A DNA stretch of 64,000 nucleotides from RHKX01 sp963823275. Its GTDB lineage: Bacteria > Actinomycetota > Thermoleophilia > Solirubrobacterales > 70-9. The notes below the pieces were generated by a model. The model made no database searches, had not been told where the DNA came from, and saw only the letters and a program-made list of their open reading frames with translations. A program made the translations under genes and the position numbers. Positions 23,980 to 33,544 of the stretch are shown here, piece after piece (the first letter of the stretch is position 1; the number at the start of each line of letters is the position of its first letter). Location: assembly GCA_963823275.1 (NCBI GenBank), contig CAWGKW010000002.1:1178001-1242000 (forward strand). Direction: 5' to 3'.

Positions 23980-25320
23980 TCAGATCGAAGCGACGGAGAA
24001 GAGGTTCCACTCTCCCGGGACGCCCTTGAGCGAGTGTGCTCCTCGGGGGTCGAACTCGATCCCGGAGCCGACGACCAGGTCGCGGACCGTCGAGGAGGCG
24101 ATGACCTCGCCCGGCTCCCCCACCGAGCCGATCCGGGCGCCGATGTGGACGGCCATCCCGCCGACGTCGGAACCGATCACCTCGATCTCGCCGGTATGCA
24201 GACCGGTGCGAAGCTGGATTCCGAGGTCGCCGAGGCGCTGACCGATCGTCTTCGCGCAGCGCACGGCTCTGGCCGGGCCGTCGAAGGTCGCGAGGAAGCC
24301 GTCGCCGGTCGACTTGACGGCGACGCCACCGTAGGCGCCGACGAGCTCGCGGGTCAGCTGATCATGGCGCTCCAGCGTCTCCCGCCAGCGGCGGTCGCCG
24401 AGTTCGGCGGCGAGCTTGGTCGAGCCCACTATGTCGGTGAACATGACGGTGGCCAGCGCGCGCTCCTGGCGTCTGGCCGTGACCGCCCCCGTGCTGAACT
24501 CCTCGACGGCGTCCATGTACGCCTCGAAATCGTCGCCGAACGAGATCGCGTCGCGTCCCGGCAGCTCCATGAATGTCGCCCCGGGGATGTGCTCGGCGAA
24601 GTACTTGGCGTGACGAGAGTCGAGTGAGCGAGCCTGCGGGCGATCCAGGACCAGGGTCGGAGCCTGCACACGCGGCAGGATCTCGCGCACGTCCATCTTT
24701 CCGATCAGGCCCATTCGCTTCTCCATCGTGCCCGGCGAGGACGAGAGGCGCTCCCAGCGACCCCACCAGTCGACGAACTCGGGACTCGAGCTGGCGAGGA
24801 CCGGCGAGTTCTGGGCGCCGTTCTCCCCGGTCCCCCAGCGCGCGAGCATCGGCCGAACGAAATCCCGCTCGCGGGTCTCCTCGTCCGCCCAGGCCCATTC
24901 ATAGCCCGGAGCGGCCGTCATCCGCGCCATCGGGTGCATCAGGATCAGGTGGCTGACGCGCTCGGGATGGGTGGCGGCGAACATGACCGCCAGCATCGCC
25001 GCCTCCGCCTGAGCCTCGATCACCACCCGGTCGCATCCGCAGACGTTCAGGACGGCGATCACGTCGGCCATCTGCTCCTCGAGCGTCGCCGGCTCGGCCA
25101 CCGGATCGGAGAGACCCGCACCACGGCGGTCGAAGGAGATCAGGCGCGAGTGCTTGGCGAACCCGTCGACCATCCGCCTGGCCGGGGGCTCATCGAGAAC
25201 CTCGATCGTGCCGAGGCTCGGCAGGATGATGCAGTAGTCCTGCTCGCCCGAGCCGACGGTCCGATAGGCGATATGGGCGCCGTCCTGGCTGCGAACGTAT
25301 CTGATCGGCGCCGCGTTCAA
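23980..25320 (-). CDS. Alpha/beta hydrolase fused to a class III adenylate/guanylate cyclase domain, 446 aa
   Basis: Residues ~1-265 are an alpha/beta hydrolase-like domain (DGAHIAYRTVGSG, ISFDRRGAGLSDP). The nucleophile-elbow region reads EAQAEAAMLA, with no GxSxG Ser, so this domain may sense rather than hydrolyse. Residues ~285-446 are a nucleotide cyclase domain: MFTDIVGSTKLAAEL and KSTGDGFLATFDGP carry the two metal-binding Asp residues. This architecture is common in actinobacteria. It starts 6 bp after the dapL stop on the same strand, so it is probably co-transcribed. Confidence 0.88.
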   Translation of the reverse strand: MNAAPIRYVRSQDGAHIAYRTVGSGEQDYCIILPSLGTIEVLDEPPARRMVDGFAKHSRLISFDRRGAGLSDPVAEPATLEEQMADVIAVLNVCGCDRVVIEAQAEAAMLAVMFAATHPERVSHLILMHPMARMTAAPGYEWAWADEETRERDFVRPMLARWGTGENGAQNSPVLASSSPEFVDWWGRWERLSSSPGTMEKRMGLIGKMDVREILPRVQAPTLVLDRPQARSLDSRHAKYFAEHIPGATFMELPGRDAISFGDDFEAYMDAVEEFSTGAVTARRQERALATVMFTDIVGSTKLAAELGDRRWRETLERHDQLTRELVGAYGGVAVKSTGDGFLATFDGPARAVRCAKTIGQRLGDLGIQLRTGLHTGEIEVIGSDVGGMAVHIGARIGSVGEPGEVIASSTVRDLVVGSGIEFDPRGAHSLKGVPGEWNLFSVASI

Positions 25321-25326
25321 ATCAGC

Positions 25327-26496
25327 TCAGCTCAGATGCTCCCGCATCCGCTCGACCGCCTCCGTCAGGCGCCCATCGGCCGTCGTCAATGAGATTCGGA
25401 AAAAGCCCTCACCGCTCGGTCCGTACATCGAGCCCGGAGAGATCACGACGGCCGCCCGCTCGAGCACGTGCTCGCAGAATGAGGTCGATGTGTAACCCTC
25501 CGGCACGGGGGCCCAGACGTAGATGGTGCCCTTGGGGGACTCGACGTCGACGCCGATCCCGCGTAGCGCGTCGACCACCAGATCCCGGCGACGGGTATAG
25601 ATGGCGTTCATCTCCTCCAACGGCCCCGGCGGTCCCTCCAGCGCCGCGACGCCTGCCAGCTGGACGGCCTCGAACAGGCCCGAGTCGACGTTCGTCTTGA
25701 GCCGCCAATACGTCTGGATCGCCTCGGCGTTGCCGAGAATCGCGGCGCAGCGCCAGCCGGTCATGTTGTAGCCCTTCGAGAGGCTGAAGACCTCGACGCC
25801 AACGTCCTTGGCGCCGGGCGTCTGTAGGAAGCTCGGGGCCACGTAGCCGTCGTAGGTCGTCTCCGAGTAGGCGTTGTCGTGGACGACGAGGATCTCGTGC
25901 TCGTTGGCGAGCTCCACGACCCGCTCGAACAGGCCGTCGGGCACGATCGCGCCGGTGGGGTTGTTCGGGTAGTTGAGGAACAGCAGGCGAGCGCGCCTCA
26001 GCATCTCCGGGTCGACCGCATCGAGATCGGGTGCGAACCCCAGCTCCGGAAGCAGCGGCAGGGCCCCGACCTCCGCCCCGGCGAGCACGGGGCCGCCGGT
26101 GTAGACGGGGTAGCCCGGATCGGACGCGAGCGCGACGTCTCCCGGGTCGAGGAAGGCGAAGCAGATGTTGTAGATGCACTCCTTGGCTCCGATCGCCGGG
26201 ATCACCTCGGCCTCGGGGTCGATCTCAACGCCGAATCTGCTCCGGTAGAAGCCCGCCAGGGCATTGCGGAACTCCGCTCGGCCCCGGTTGGAGGGGTACT
26301 TCTGATTGCCGCTGTCGGCTACCGCCGCCTGCATCGCCTCGACCACGTGGGGGTAGGTCGGCATGTCGGGATCACCGATTCCGAGGCTGATCACGTCGAT
26401 CCCGGCCGCGCGCCTGTCGGCGACCTTGCGCTCGAGCTCGGCGAACATGTAGGGCGGGATCGCCTGGAGACGCTTGGAGGGGTCGGTGAGGGCCAA
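25327..26496 (-). CDS. dapL: LL-diaminopimelate aminotransferase (DapL-type class I aminotransferase)
   Basis: Converts tetrahydrodipicolinate directly to LL-DAP with glutamate as amino donor. It is a PLP fold-type I aminotransferase: ISLGIGDPDMPTYPHVVEAM, KYPSNRG, LNYPNNPTG, VVHDNAYSETTYDGY, and the PLP lysine in SLSKGYNMTGWR. These, with 389 residues and an FLQTPGAKDV segment, match the DapL group. dapF, dapA and dapB also lie in this window, which supports the role. The start is TTG at 26496 with GAGAGGAG upstream. Confidence 0.87.
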   Translation of the reverse strand: MALTDPSKRLQAIPPYMFAELERKVADRRAAGIDVISLGIGDPDMPTYPHVVEAMQAAVADSGNQKYPSNRGRAEFRNALAGFYRSRFGVEIDPEAEVIPAIGAKECIYNICFAFLDPGDVALASDPGYPVYTGGPVLAGAEVGALPLLPELGFAPDLDAVDPEMLRRARLLFLNYPNNPTGAIVPDGLFERVVELANEHEILVVHDNAYSETTYDGYVAPSFLQTPGAKDVGVEVFSLSKGYNMTGWRCAAILGNAEAIQTYWRLKTNVDSGLFEAVQLAGVAALEGPPGPLEEMNAIYTRRRDLVVDALRGIGVDVESPKGTIYVWAPVPEGYTSTSFCEHVLERAAVVISPGSMYGPSGEGFFRISLTTADGRLTEAVERMREHLS

Positions 26497-26597
26497 GGTG
26501 AGCGGAGTCTCCTCTCAGGATGATCGGATGGCGTGCTGGGGTGCGGCAACCAGGGTATCTAGGCTTGGTGGTCCATGAGCGAAACCGAGGAGCCCCG

Positions 26598-27543
26598 ATG
26601 AGCGCAACAGCAACCAGGTGGACCGTCGCCGACATCCCCGATCAGACCGGTAGAGCGATCCTCGTGACCGGCGCCAACAGCGGCCTCGGGCCTGCAGACT
26701 GCGAAGGCCCTGTCCGGCGCCGGGGCATCGGTGCTGATGGCCTGTCGCGACGCCGCAAAGGCCGAGGCGGCCAGAACCGAGATCAAGGCCTCCCACCCGG
26801 AGGCGGACCTGGAGATCGTCGCGCTCGACCTCTCGAGCCTGGAGTCCGTGGCAACGGCGGCCGCTGAGGTTTCGTCTCGGTCAGGGCCCCTGGACGTTCT
26901 CGTCAATAACGCCGGGGTCATGGCTCCCCCGCATCGAAAGACGGCCGACGGCTTCGAGCTTCAATTCGGAACCAACCACCTCGGGCATTTCGCGCTCACC
27001 GCGGGGCTGCTGGACAAGCTGCTCGCATCCGACGCACCCCGGGTCGTGAACGTGAGCAGCATCGCCCATCGCATGGGGAAGATGGACTTCGACGATCTCA
27101 ACTGGGAGCGGAGCTACTCCCGCTGGCCTGCCTACGGACGCTCGAAGCTGGCCAACCTCCTGTTCACATCGGAGCTTTCGCGCCGAGCGGAGGCCGCCGG
27201 GACCGACCTGATCGCGGCCTCCTCCCACCCCGGATTCGCTGCCACGAACCTGCAGACCTCGGGCGTCGGCCTGGGGTCTGCGGGCGCGTTGCTCAAGCCG
27301 TTCATGAAGGTCGGCAACCTGCTGTTCGCCCAGGGCGATGCCGACGGTGCGCTCCCCTCGCTCTACGCGGCCACGGCCCCCGACGTCGCCGGCGATGACT
27401 TCTTCGGCCCCGATGGGTTCCAGGAGATGCGCGGTCATCCCAAGCGGGTTGGAAGGACCGGGCGGGCCGCCGACGGCGAGGACGCCAAGCGCCTCTGGGC
27501 GGTCGTCCGAGGAGCTGACCGGCGTCAGCTTCGGAGTGCTTGA
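26598..27543 (+). CDS. Short-chain dehydrogenase/reductase, frameshifted near the N-terminus
   Basis: NAD(P)-dependent SDR of the retinol-dehydrogenase-like group. The first frame from ATG 26598 gives ILVTGANSGLG, then one extra G in the GGG at 26688-26690 shifts it. In the next frame it resumes as LQTAKALSGAGASVLMACRD and runs to the stop at 27543, with VNNAGVMAPP, FGTNHLGHFALT, VSSIAH and the YGRSKLAN catalytic Tyr-Lys. Otherwise intact at ~315 residues, so a sequencing error is more likely than decay. The downstream piece alone would lack the nucleotide-binding Gly-rich loop. Confidence 0.85.
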
Positions 27544-27556
27544 CGAGGTCGAGCGC

Positions 27557-28400
27557 CTAGAGCCCGGCGACCCGGTTGAGAAACGCGGCCGTGAACTCGC
27601 CGCTGAAGACCGGCTCGGCGGTCCCGGTCAGATGGACCTCGAGATCGCCCGCGACCTCGACCTCGAGTACGCCGCCGTCGAGAACCACCTCGATCGGGCT
27701 CGCGGCCCCGCGCAGGTGCGCCGCGACCGCGGCCCCGCTCGCCCCGGTACCGGATGAGAGGGTCTCCCCCACCCCCCGCTCGTAGATCCTGGCCCTGACA
27801 CGGGAACCGTCCGCATGCCAGAAGCTGACGTTGGATCGGTTCGGAAAGATCGCCGCGCCCTCGATCCCGGGCCCGAGCGCTGCGCAGGTCCAGATCCTCG
27901 AGGCCTTCGTCGATCTCGATCGCGCATTGCGGGTTGCCGATCGAGACGTGCTGGAACTCACGCTCCACTCCGGCGACGTCGATCGTTCCCCGCCCGTCCG
28001 CCGGGCCGCCGGGGAAGTCCTTGGAGAAGGTCGCCGCCCGGCCCATGGCGACCCGGGCCGACTGCGGACCGGTCAGGGTCGGCGTGATCTCGCCGGCGGC
28101 GGTCAGGATCGTGAAGGTGTCGAGATCGGTCCAGCCCGCTGCCCGAAGGTGGAGAACCGCCTCCCTTACCCCGTTGCCGGAGAGCTCGGCCTCGGAGCCG
28201 TCGGGGTTGAAGATCCGCAGGTCAGCCACGTGAGCTTGGGGATCGGCGGGCCTGGAGAGCAGCAGGATGCCGTCTGAGTGACATCCGAAGTGGGCCTCGC
28301 AGATCGCCCGCACGCGCCGAGCGGTGAGCTCGAATGGAACGTCCTCGGCCTCGAGCACGATGTAGTCGTTGCCGAGGGCCTGCCACTTCGCGAATTGCAT
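27557..28400 (-). CDS. dapF: Diaminopimelate epimerase, one frameshift
   Basis: Converts LL-DAP to meso-DAP. From ATG 28400: KWQALGNDYIVLE, GCHSDGILLL, FNPDGSEAELSGNGVRE (catalytic-region segment; the usual Cys of the ENCGN-type motif appears as GNGVR), SIGNPQCAIEI. One extra base near 27884 shifts the frame; it resumes as AALGPGIEGAAIFPNRSNV with the second-Cys motif region GVGETLSSGTGASG and ends at 27557. Both active-site cysteines of typical DapF seem replaced (NGNGVR and SSGTGAS), which is odd and may reflect lineage variation. The uncorrected frame would run on to 27525 with nonsense residues. Confidence 0.85.
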
Positions 28401-28467
28401 CGGCGCGAAGTATGCCTCTCCCACCCCTACTTCCTCAGCCCGCGCCGTCGCCGCGGATGGGGCCAGC

Positions 28468-28515
28468 TAGCCTGCGGAGTCCCCGCTACCAGTCTCTCGC
28501 ACTTCAAACAGGAGG
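28468..28515 (+). promoter_or_regulatory. clpP promoter (-10 TAGCCT) and strong ribosome-binding site
   Basis: TAGCCT at 28468-28473 would start a ~43-nt leader. AGGAGG at 28510-28515 is seven bases from ATG 28523. This is one of the few clear Shine-Dalgarno sites in the window and fixes the clpP start well inside a longer open frame. Confidence 0.6.
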
Positions 28516-28522
28516 TTTCAGC

Positions 28523-29131
28523 ATGCCGATGGTCCCGATGGTGGTCGAGCAATCCGCCCGTGGCGAGCGATCCTTCGACATCTACTCCCGCCTGCTCTCC
28601 GAGCGGATCGTCGTCCTGGGTACCGAGATCGACGATCAGGTGGCGAATCTGATCGTCGCCCAGCTCCTCCACCTCGAGTCCGAGGATCCCGACAAGGACA
28701 TCTCGCTGTACATCAACTCGCCGGGCGGAGTCGTCTACGCGGGCCTGGCGATCTACGACACGATGCAGTTCGTCCATTGCGACGTGCAGACGATCTGCTT
28801 CGGCGTCGCGATGTCGATGGGCTCGCTGATCCTCACCGGCGGCACCCCGGGGAAGCGCATGGCGTTGCCCAATTCGCGGATCCTCAACCACCAGCCATCC
28901 GGCGGCTTCCAGGGTCAGTCCAGCGACATCGAGATCCACGCGAGCGAGACGCTCTCGATCCGCAAGACGCTCGAAGAGCTCTACGCCAAGCACACCGGCC
29001 AGGACATCGCTCAGATCAACGAGGACATGGAGCGGGATCGCTTCTTCTCGGCCGAGAAGGCAAAGGAGTACGGGCTGATCGACCATGTCATGGACGATCG
29101 CGAGCGGGCTGCAACGCTCAGCGGGCGATAG
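28523..29131 (+). CDS. clpP: ATP-dependent Clp protease proteolytic subunit
   Basis: Serine peptidase barrel that works with ClpX/ClpC ATPases. The 202-residue product has RSFDIYSRLLSERIVVLG, LYINSPGGVVYAGLAIYDTM, GVAMSMGSLIL with the nucleophile Ser, and LNHQPSGGFQGQSSDIEIHA with the catalytic His. The usual GQAASMG reads GVAMSMG. It stands alone, with no second clpP or clpX next to it, although actinobacteria often carry clpP in pairs. Its last 14 bp overlap the convergent miaA stop. Confidence 0.95.
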   Translation: MPMVPMVVEQSARGERSFDIYSRLLSERIVVLGTEIDDQVANLIVAQLLHLESEDPDKDISLYINSPGGVVYAGLAIYDTMQFVHCDVQTICFGVAMSMGSLILTGGTPGKRMALPNSRILNHQPSGGFQGQSSDIEIHASETLSIRKTLEELYAKHTGQDIAQINEDMERDRFFSAEKAKEYGLIDHVMDDRERAATLSGR

Positions 29132-30015
29132 CGCCAAGAGCCCTCTCTGCGGCCTCCCGGTCGTCGAGGTCGGTTCGATCGATCACCTCGACCCCATCCA
29201 TCTTCCGCAGCCACGTCATCTGTCTCCTCGCGTAGCGGCGATGGGCGGCTTTGACGGCCTCGATGTCCCCAGCGATCAGATCGTCGAAGCCGAGCGCCGA
29301 GCCGGCGGTTCGCGACGCGCCCGCCTCGAGGGCCTCCATCGCCTCGTCTCGCGCGCCGGCGCCGACCATCGCATCGACCCGGCGGTCGATTCGGTCGGCC
29401 AGGGCGCTGCGGTCGACGACGATGCCGATCAGAGCCGTCGGATGGCGAAGGTGGGCTGTCCAGAGCTCCGGTGCCGCGCTCCGGCGGGTCCAGTCCGACT
29501 CGCTGCAGCTCCAACGCCCGCGCGACCCGCTTTGGATCGTTCGGATGGATCCGCGCGCCGACGTCCGGGTCGAGTTCGGCGTGCAGGGCGGCGGGGCCGA
29601 ACTCCGTGATCTGGGCCTCGACCAGCGTTCGGACCTCCGCGGGCACCGGCGGGCGAAGCTCGAGATCGGCGAGGGCCGCCCGCATGTAGAGGCCGGTGCC
29701 GCCGACGACGATCGGGGTGCGTCCAGCGGCGATCAGCGCGTCGATCTCCGCGCGAGCCATCTCGGCGAAGCGCCCGGCGCTGAACTCCTCCTCGATGCCG
29801 ATCATCCCGACCAGGCGATGCTCGAGGCGGCGTCGCTCATCGGCGTCGGCCGCCCCGCTCAGCACCTCGAGTCCGCGATAGACCTGGATCGCGTCGCAGG
29901 AGACCGCAACCGGGTCATCGCCGCGCTCGCGGAGCAGAGCCGCGAGCTCTATCGCGATCGCCGTCTTGCCGACCCCGGTCGGGCCGAAGATCGCGATCAC
30001 CGGCCTCGCGGTCAC
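29118..30015 (-). CDS. miaA: tRNA dimethylallyltransferase MiaA, one frameshift
   Basis: Adds dimethylallyl to A37 of tRNAs reading UNN codons. It has P-loop IFGPTGVGKTAIAIELA, SCDAIQVYRGL, VVGGTGLYMRAAL and DPKRVARALEL. One extra G near 29468 (ACCGGAGCTC, expected ACCGAGCTC) shifts the frame; it resumes as ELWTAHLRHPTALIGIVVDR and ends RRQMTWLRKMDGVEVID near 29118. With the correction, length (~298 aa) is normal. It follows miaB by 12 bp; MiaB acts on the MiaA product (i6A37 to ms2i6A37), so the order is functional. Confidence 0.88.
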
Positions 30016-30027
30016 CGCCCCTGCGCC

Positions 30028-31351
30028 TCAGCCGGCGCGAGAGAGGAGGACCTCGGAGCCGAGCAGGGTCATCGAGGAAGCCGACTCGACCTGGACCTCG
30101 ACGAACTCGCCGGGCTGGGCGGTTCCCTCGAAGTTGACCGCCTTGTTGTGGCGGCTCCTTCCTCGCAGGCGACTCGGATCGGTTCGGCTCGGCCCCTCGA
30201 CCAGAACGTCGACATTCCGACCGACGAAGCGCTGCGAGCGCTCCTTGGCGCGCCGCTGGACCACCTCGACGAGGCGACCCATCCTCTCCTTCTTGATCGG
30301 GTGGAGCAACCATGCCGTCCAGGTTCGCCGCCTCGGTGCCTCGCCGTGGACTGAAGACGAACGTGAAGGCGCCGTCGTAGCCGACCTCCTCCACCACCTC
30401 CAGCGTCTCGGCGAAATCCCGCTCCGTCTCGCCTGGGAAGCCGACGATGATGTCGGTCGTGATCGCCGCGTCGGGAACGTGCTCGCGGATCAGCGCAACC
30501 CGATCGAGGTACCGGGTCCGGTCGTAGGTCCTGCGCATCGACTTGAGGATGCGGCTGGAGCCCGACTGCAGGGGGAGGTGAATGTGCTCGCATACCGAGG
30601 CGCACTCGGCGTGGACGGCGATCACGTCCTCCTTCATATCCTTGGGATGGGGGCTGGTGTAGCGGATCCGCTCGATTCCGTCGATTCCGTCGACGGCCCG
30701 CAGGAGCTCCGCGAAGGTCAGGTTCCCGTCCTTGCGCAGGTCCCTGCCGTAGCTGTTGACGTTCTGGCCGAGCAGGGTCACCTCGCGTACCCCGTCCTGG
30801 GCGAGGTGGTTGACCTCGGCCAGCAGCTCGGCGTGCGGACGGCTCGACTCCCTGCCACGGGTCGAGGGGACGATGCAGTAGGAGCAGGCGCAGTTGCAGC
30901 CCTGAGAGATCTGCAGCCAGGCCTGAAACGGTCGCTCGCGCTGGGCGGGCAGATGCCCGGCGAACTCCTCGAACTCGAAGAAGCCCTGCGCCGACAGCGA
31001 ATCGCTGGTCAAGAACTCCGCCAGCTTGTGGATCTGCCCCGGCCCGAACGCCACATCCACGAATGGGAAGCGCTCGAAGACCTCTTCCTTGACGGACTGC
31101 GCCCAGCAACCGCCCACCCCCACGACTACGTCCTCGCGCTCCCCCTTGAGGCGCTTCGCCTCGCCGAGATGGGCCAGGAAGCGGCTGTCCGCCGATTCGC
31201 GGATCGAGCAGGTGTTGAAGAGGATCAGGTCGGCGTCGGACCGCGACTCCGCCTCGGCGTACCCGATCGAGGTGAGCATCCCCTTCATCCGCTCGGAGTC
31301 GTGCTCGTTCATCTGACACCCGAAGGTGGTCACGTGGTAACGCCCGGCCAT
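30028..31351 (-). CDS. miaB: tRNA-2-methylthio-N6-dimethylallyladenosine synthase MiaB, one frameshift
   Basis: Radical-SAM methylthiotransferase. The N-terminal UPF0004 domain has TFGCQMNEHDSERM, LFNTCSIRESA and GVGGCWAQ (three Cys for the auxiliary cluster). The radical-SAM motif is QGCNCACSYCIVPSTRG, followed by HIHLPLQSGS. Near 30308 one extra T (GGTTG) shifts the frame; it resumes as LHPIKKERMGRLVEVV and the TRAM domain (RHNKAVNFEGTAQPGEFVEVQV). The start ATG 31351 follows TAGGCT by seven bases. It is upstream of miaA in the same operon. Confidence 0.9.
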
Positions 31352-31358
31352 TCGCCTC

Positions 31359-31364
31359 AGCCTA
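31359..31364 (-). promoter_or_regulatory. -10 box TAGGCT of leaderless miaB-miaA operon
   Basis: On the minus strand TAGGCT, GAGGCGA (seven bases), ATG 31351. No ribosome-binding site. Confidence 0.6.
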
Positions 31365-31408
31365 GCCGGGTCGACGGGTTCTGCGCCCCAGGCGCGGGCG
31401 CTCCGGGT

Positions 31409-31996
31409 TCACTTCTTGAGGCCGGCGGTCTCCCAGAGGTAGGTGACCAGAGCGGTGAGCTCATCCGGGGTCAACTGGCTCTTGTAGTCGGCGGGCATGA
31501 CCCCGTCGGAGTAGCCCTGCGGGACCTCGGCTCCAGGATTGACGATTGCCTGCTCGATGGCCGCCTCGTCCATGTCGGCGAGACCCTCGTCCAGGTTCGG
31601 CCCGATGGCGCCCTGCGCGTCGGCGCCGAGGTCGGCCAGCATATGGCAGCTCCCGCAGCCGGAGTCGACGAAAACCGTCGCCCCATCGATCTGGGAGGCA
31701 CCTTGGTCCGCCGGTGCAGGGGCGGGAGCGCTGCCGACCTGCTGGTTTTCGACGTTCTGCTGCTGCTCTTCGAGGTCCGCCTCCTTGTTGGCCTCCTCGC
31801 GGCGATCGGCCTGCTCCTCCTGGGCGAGCTCAACCGCGCCATAGGCGGTCCCGGCAACGAGCAGGGTGACCAGCAGGATCCCGCCCTTGAAAAGGGGGCC
31901 GGAGGGGAACTTGTCGCTGCGCATGCCGAACAGCGACAGCAGTAGAGCGATCACGATAAGCGCGCCGCCGGCTATGTAGAAGAGTGAGTGCTCCAT
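31409..31996 (-). CDS. Membrane-anchored cytochrome c domain protein, 195 aa
   Basis: Two N-terminal membrane helices (FYIAGGALIVIALLLSLFG and ILLVTLLVAGTAYGAVE) are followed by a charged Glu/Gln coiled linker (QEEQADRREEANKEADLEEQQQ), a Pro/Ala stretch, and a mono-heme domain with CGSCH and an axial-Met candidate GVMPADYKSQLTPDELTALVTYL. It probably carries electrons on the outer face to a terminal oxidase or similar complex, but no oxidase genes adjoin it. TAGGAT lies 10 bases upstream of the ATG, so the leader may be only a few bases. Confidence 0.87.
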   Translation of the reverse strand: MEHSLFYIAGGALIVIALLLSLFGMRSDKFPSGPLFKGGILLVTLLVAGTAYGAVELAQEEQADRREEANKEADLEEQQQNVENQQVGSAPAPAPADQGASQIDGATVFVDSGCGSCHMLADLGADAQGAIGPNLDEGLADMDEAAIEQAIVNPGAEVPQGYSDGVMPADYKSQLTPDELTALVTYLWETAGLKK

Positions 31997-32044
31997 TGCG
32001 TCCGCGATCCTATCGACCGCCGTGGCGGCGGAGCGACCCGGTGA

Positions 32045-33505
32045 TCATTCGGCGAACGCCGTCGACCGGCTCTCTCTGACCACGGTGATCTTGATCCGGC
32101 CGGGATACTCGAGTTCGTCCTCGACGGCCTTTGCCGCGCGCCGGGCGATCACCGCCGCTTCCTCGTCGTCGACGACGCCGGGATCGACCACCAGGCGCAC
32201 CTCGCGGCCGGCGCGCACCGCGTAGACCTTGCTCACTCCGGGGTGGCGGCCGGCGATCTCCTCGAGGTCCCGAAGTCGTGTCACGTAGTGCTCCAGCGCC
32301 TCACCTCGAGCGCCGGGCCGAGCGCCCGAGACGGCATCGGCAATCTGCACGATCACGGCCTCGACCGTCTTCGGCGACACCTCGTTGTGGTGGGCCTCGA
32401 TTGCGTGGGCGACCGCATCGCTCTCACCGTTGCGGCGTGCCATCGATGCGCCGACCTGGGCGTGTGAGCCCTCGACCTCGTGGCTGACCGCCTTGCCGAG
32501 GTCGTGCAGGAGGGTTGCACGCTTGGCCGTCTCGACCGAGACCCCGAGCTCAGCGGCGATCGAGCCGGCGATCTTCGAAGCCTCGATCAGGTGATCGAGG
32601 ACGTTCTGGCCGTAGGAGGTCCGGAAGCGCAGCCTGCCGAGAACCTCGAGCAACTCGGGCTCGATGCCGTGCACGCCGGCCTCCAGCTCCGCCCTCTCCC
32701 CCTCCGCCACCATCATGGCCTCGACATCCGCCTTGGCCTTCGCGTAGGCCTCCTCGATCGTCGCGGGCTGAATGCGCCCGTCGGCGATCAGGCGCTCGAG
32801 CATCAGCCGGGCGATCTCACGGCGAACGCCGTCGAAGCTCGAGATCACGACCGCGTTCGGGGTCTCGTCGATGATCAGGTCCACCCCCGTCAGCGACTCG
32901 ATCGCCCTGATGTTGCGTCCCTCGCGGCCGATGATCCGCCCCTTCATCTCCTCGCTCGGCAATTCGATCAGGCGGGTCGTCGTCTCGCTGGCGTGGGTGC
33001 CGGCGAGCCTCCCCATCGCGATCGAGAGAATGTTGCGAGCACGTCGATCGGCATCGCGCTTCGTCTCCTCCTCGATCTGAAGCAGGACTCTGCCGGCCTG
33101 ACGGCGGGCGTCGTGCTCGACATCGGCGATCAGCATCTGCTTGGCCTGGGTCACCGTCAACCCGGAGAGCCGCTCGAGCTCCTTGCGCTGCACCTGCTTC
33201 TGGCGCTTCAGCTCCTCGACCTGTCCCTCGAGGTTCCGCTCCCGATCGGCCAGCGCTCGCTCGCGACGCTCGAGCTCAGCAAGCTTCAGCCGCGCGGCCT
33301 CCGCGTCGTGGAGCGCGCGCTCCTGCAGCCTGGCGATCTCCTCGCGCCGCGCCTGCAGATCGGGGGTCGTCAGGTCGCCGCTCGAGCCAACCGGCCCCAC
33401 CGGCGCCGGTGGGGTGAGCGCCGCCGCGGACTCGGTTGCGACGACGGGGGACTCTGCCGGCCGCGCATCCCTTGCGAGTTTTCTCCGGCCCCGGCGCTCC
33501 ATCAC
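32045..33505 (-). CDS. rny: Ribonuclease Y, form without N-terminal membrane anchor
   Basis: Endoribonuclease that starts mRNA decay. Order: a basic, Pro/Ala-rich N-terminus (1-50), a long coiled coil (~50-150, RREEIARLQERALHDAEAAR and on), KH domain (GRIIGREGRNIRAIESLTGVDLI), and HD domain (LLHDLGKAVSHE, HHNEVSPKT). Classical RNase Y begins with a membrane helix, which is absent here. The start is credible: GTG 33505 follows TACCAT by seven bases, so no missing exon-like N-terminus is implied. 486 residues. The enzyme may be soluble or tethered by partners. Confidence 0.93.
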   Translation of the reverse strand: MMERRGRRKLARDARPAESPVVATESAAALTPPAPVGPVGSSGDLTTPDLQARREEIARLQERALHDAEAARLKLAELERRERALADRERNLEGQVEELKRQKQVQRKELERLSGLTVTQAKQMLIADVEHDARRQAGRVLLQIEEETKRDADRRARNILSIAMGRLAGTHASETTTRLIELPSEEMKGRIIGREGRNIRAIESLTGVDLIIDETPNAVVISSFDGVRREIARLMLERLIADGRIQPATIEEAYAKAKADVEAMMVAEGERAELEAGVHGIEPELLEVLGRLRFRTSYGQNVLDHLIEASKIAGSIAAELGVSVETAKRATLLHDLGKAVSHEVEGSHAQVGASMARRNGESDAVAHAIEAHHNEVSPKTVEAVIVQIADAVSGARPGARGEALEHYVTRLRDLEEIAGRHPGVSKVYAVRAGREVRLVVDPGVVDDEEAAVIARRAAKAVEDELEYPGRIKITVVRESRSTAFAE

Positions 33506-33512
33506 CCAGTCG

Positions 33513-33518
33513 ATGGTA
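33513..33518 (-). promoter_or_regulatory. -10 box TACCAT of leaderless rny
   Basis: On the minus strand TACCAT, CGACTGG (seven bases), GTG 33505 followed directly by ATG. It confirms the anchor-less N-terminus. Confidence 0.6.
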
Positions 33519-33544
33519 AAGCGTCAGCGTCGGACCGAACTTCG

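Noticed and set aside
29966..31945. 659-codon open frame on the plus strand
   Set aside because: Antisense to miaB and the cytochrome c gene, both of which show clear family motifs on the minus strand.
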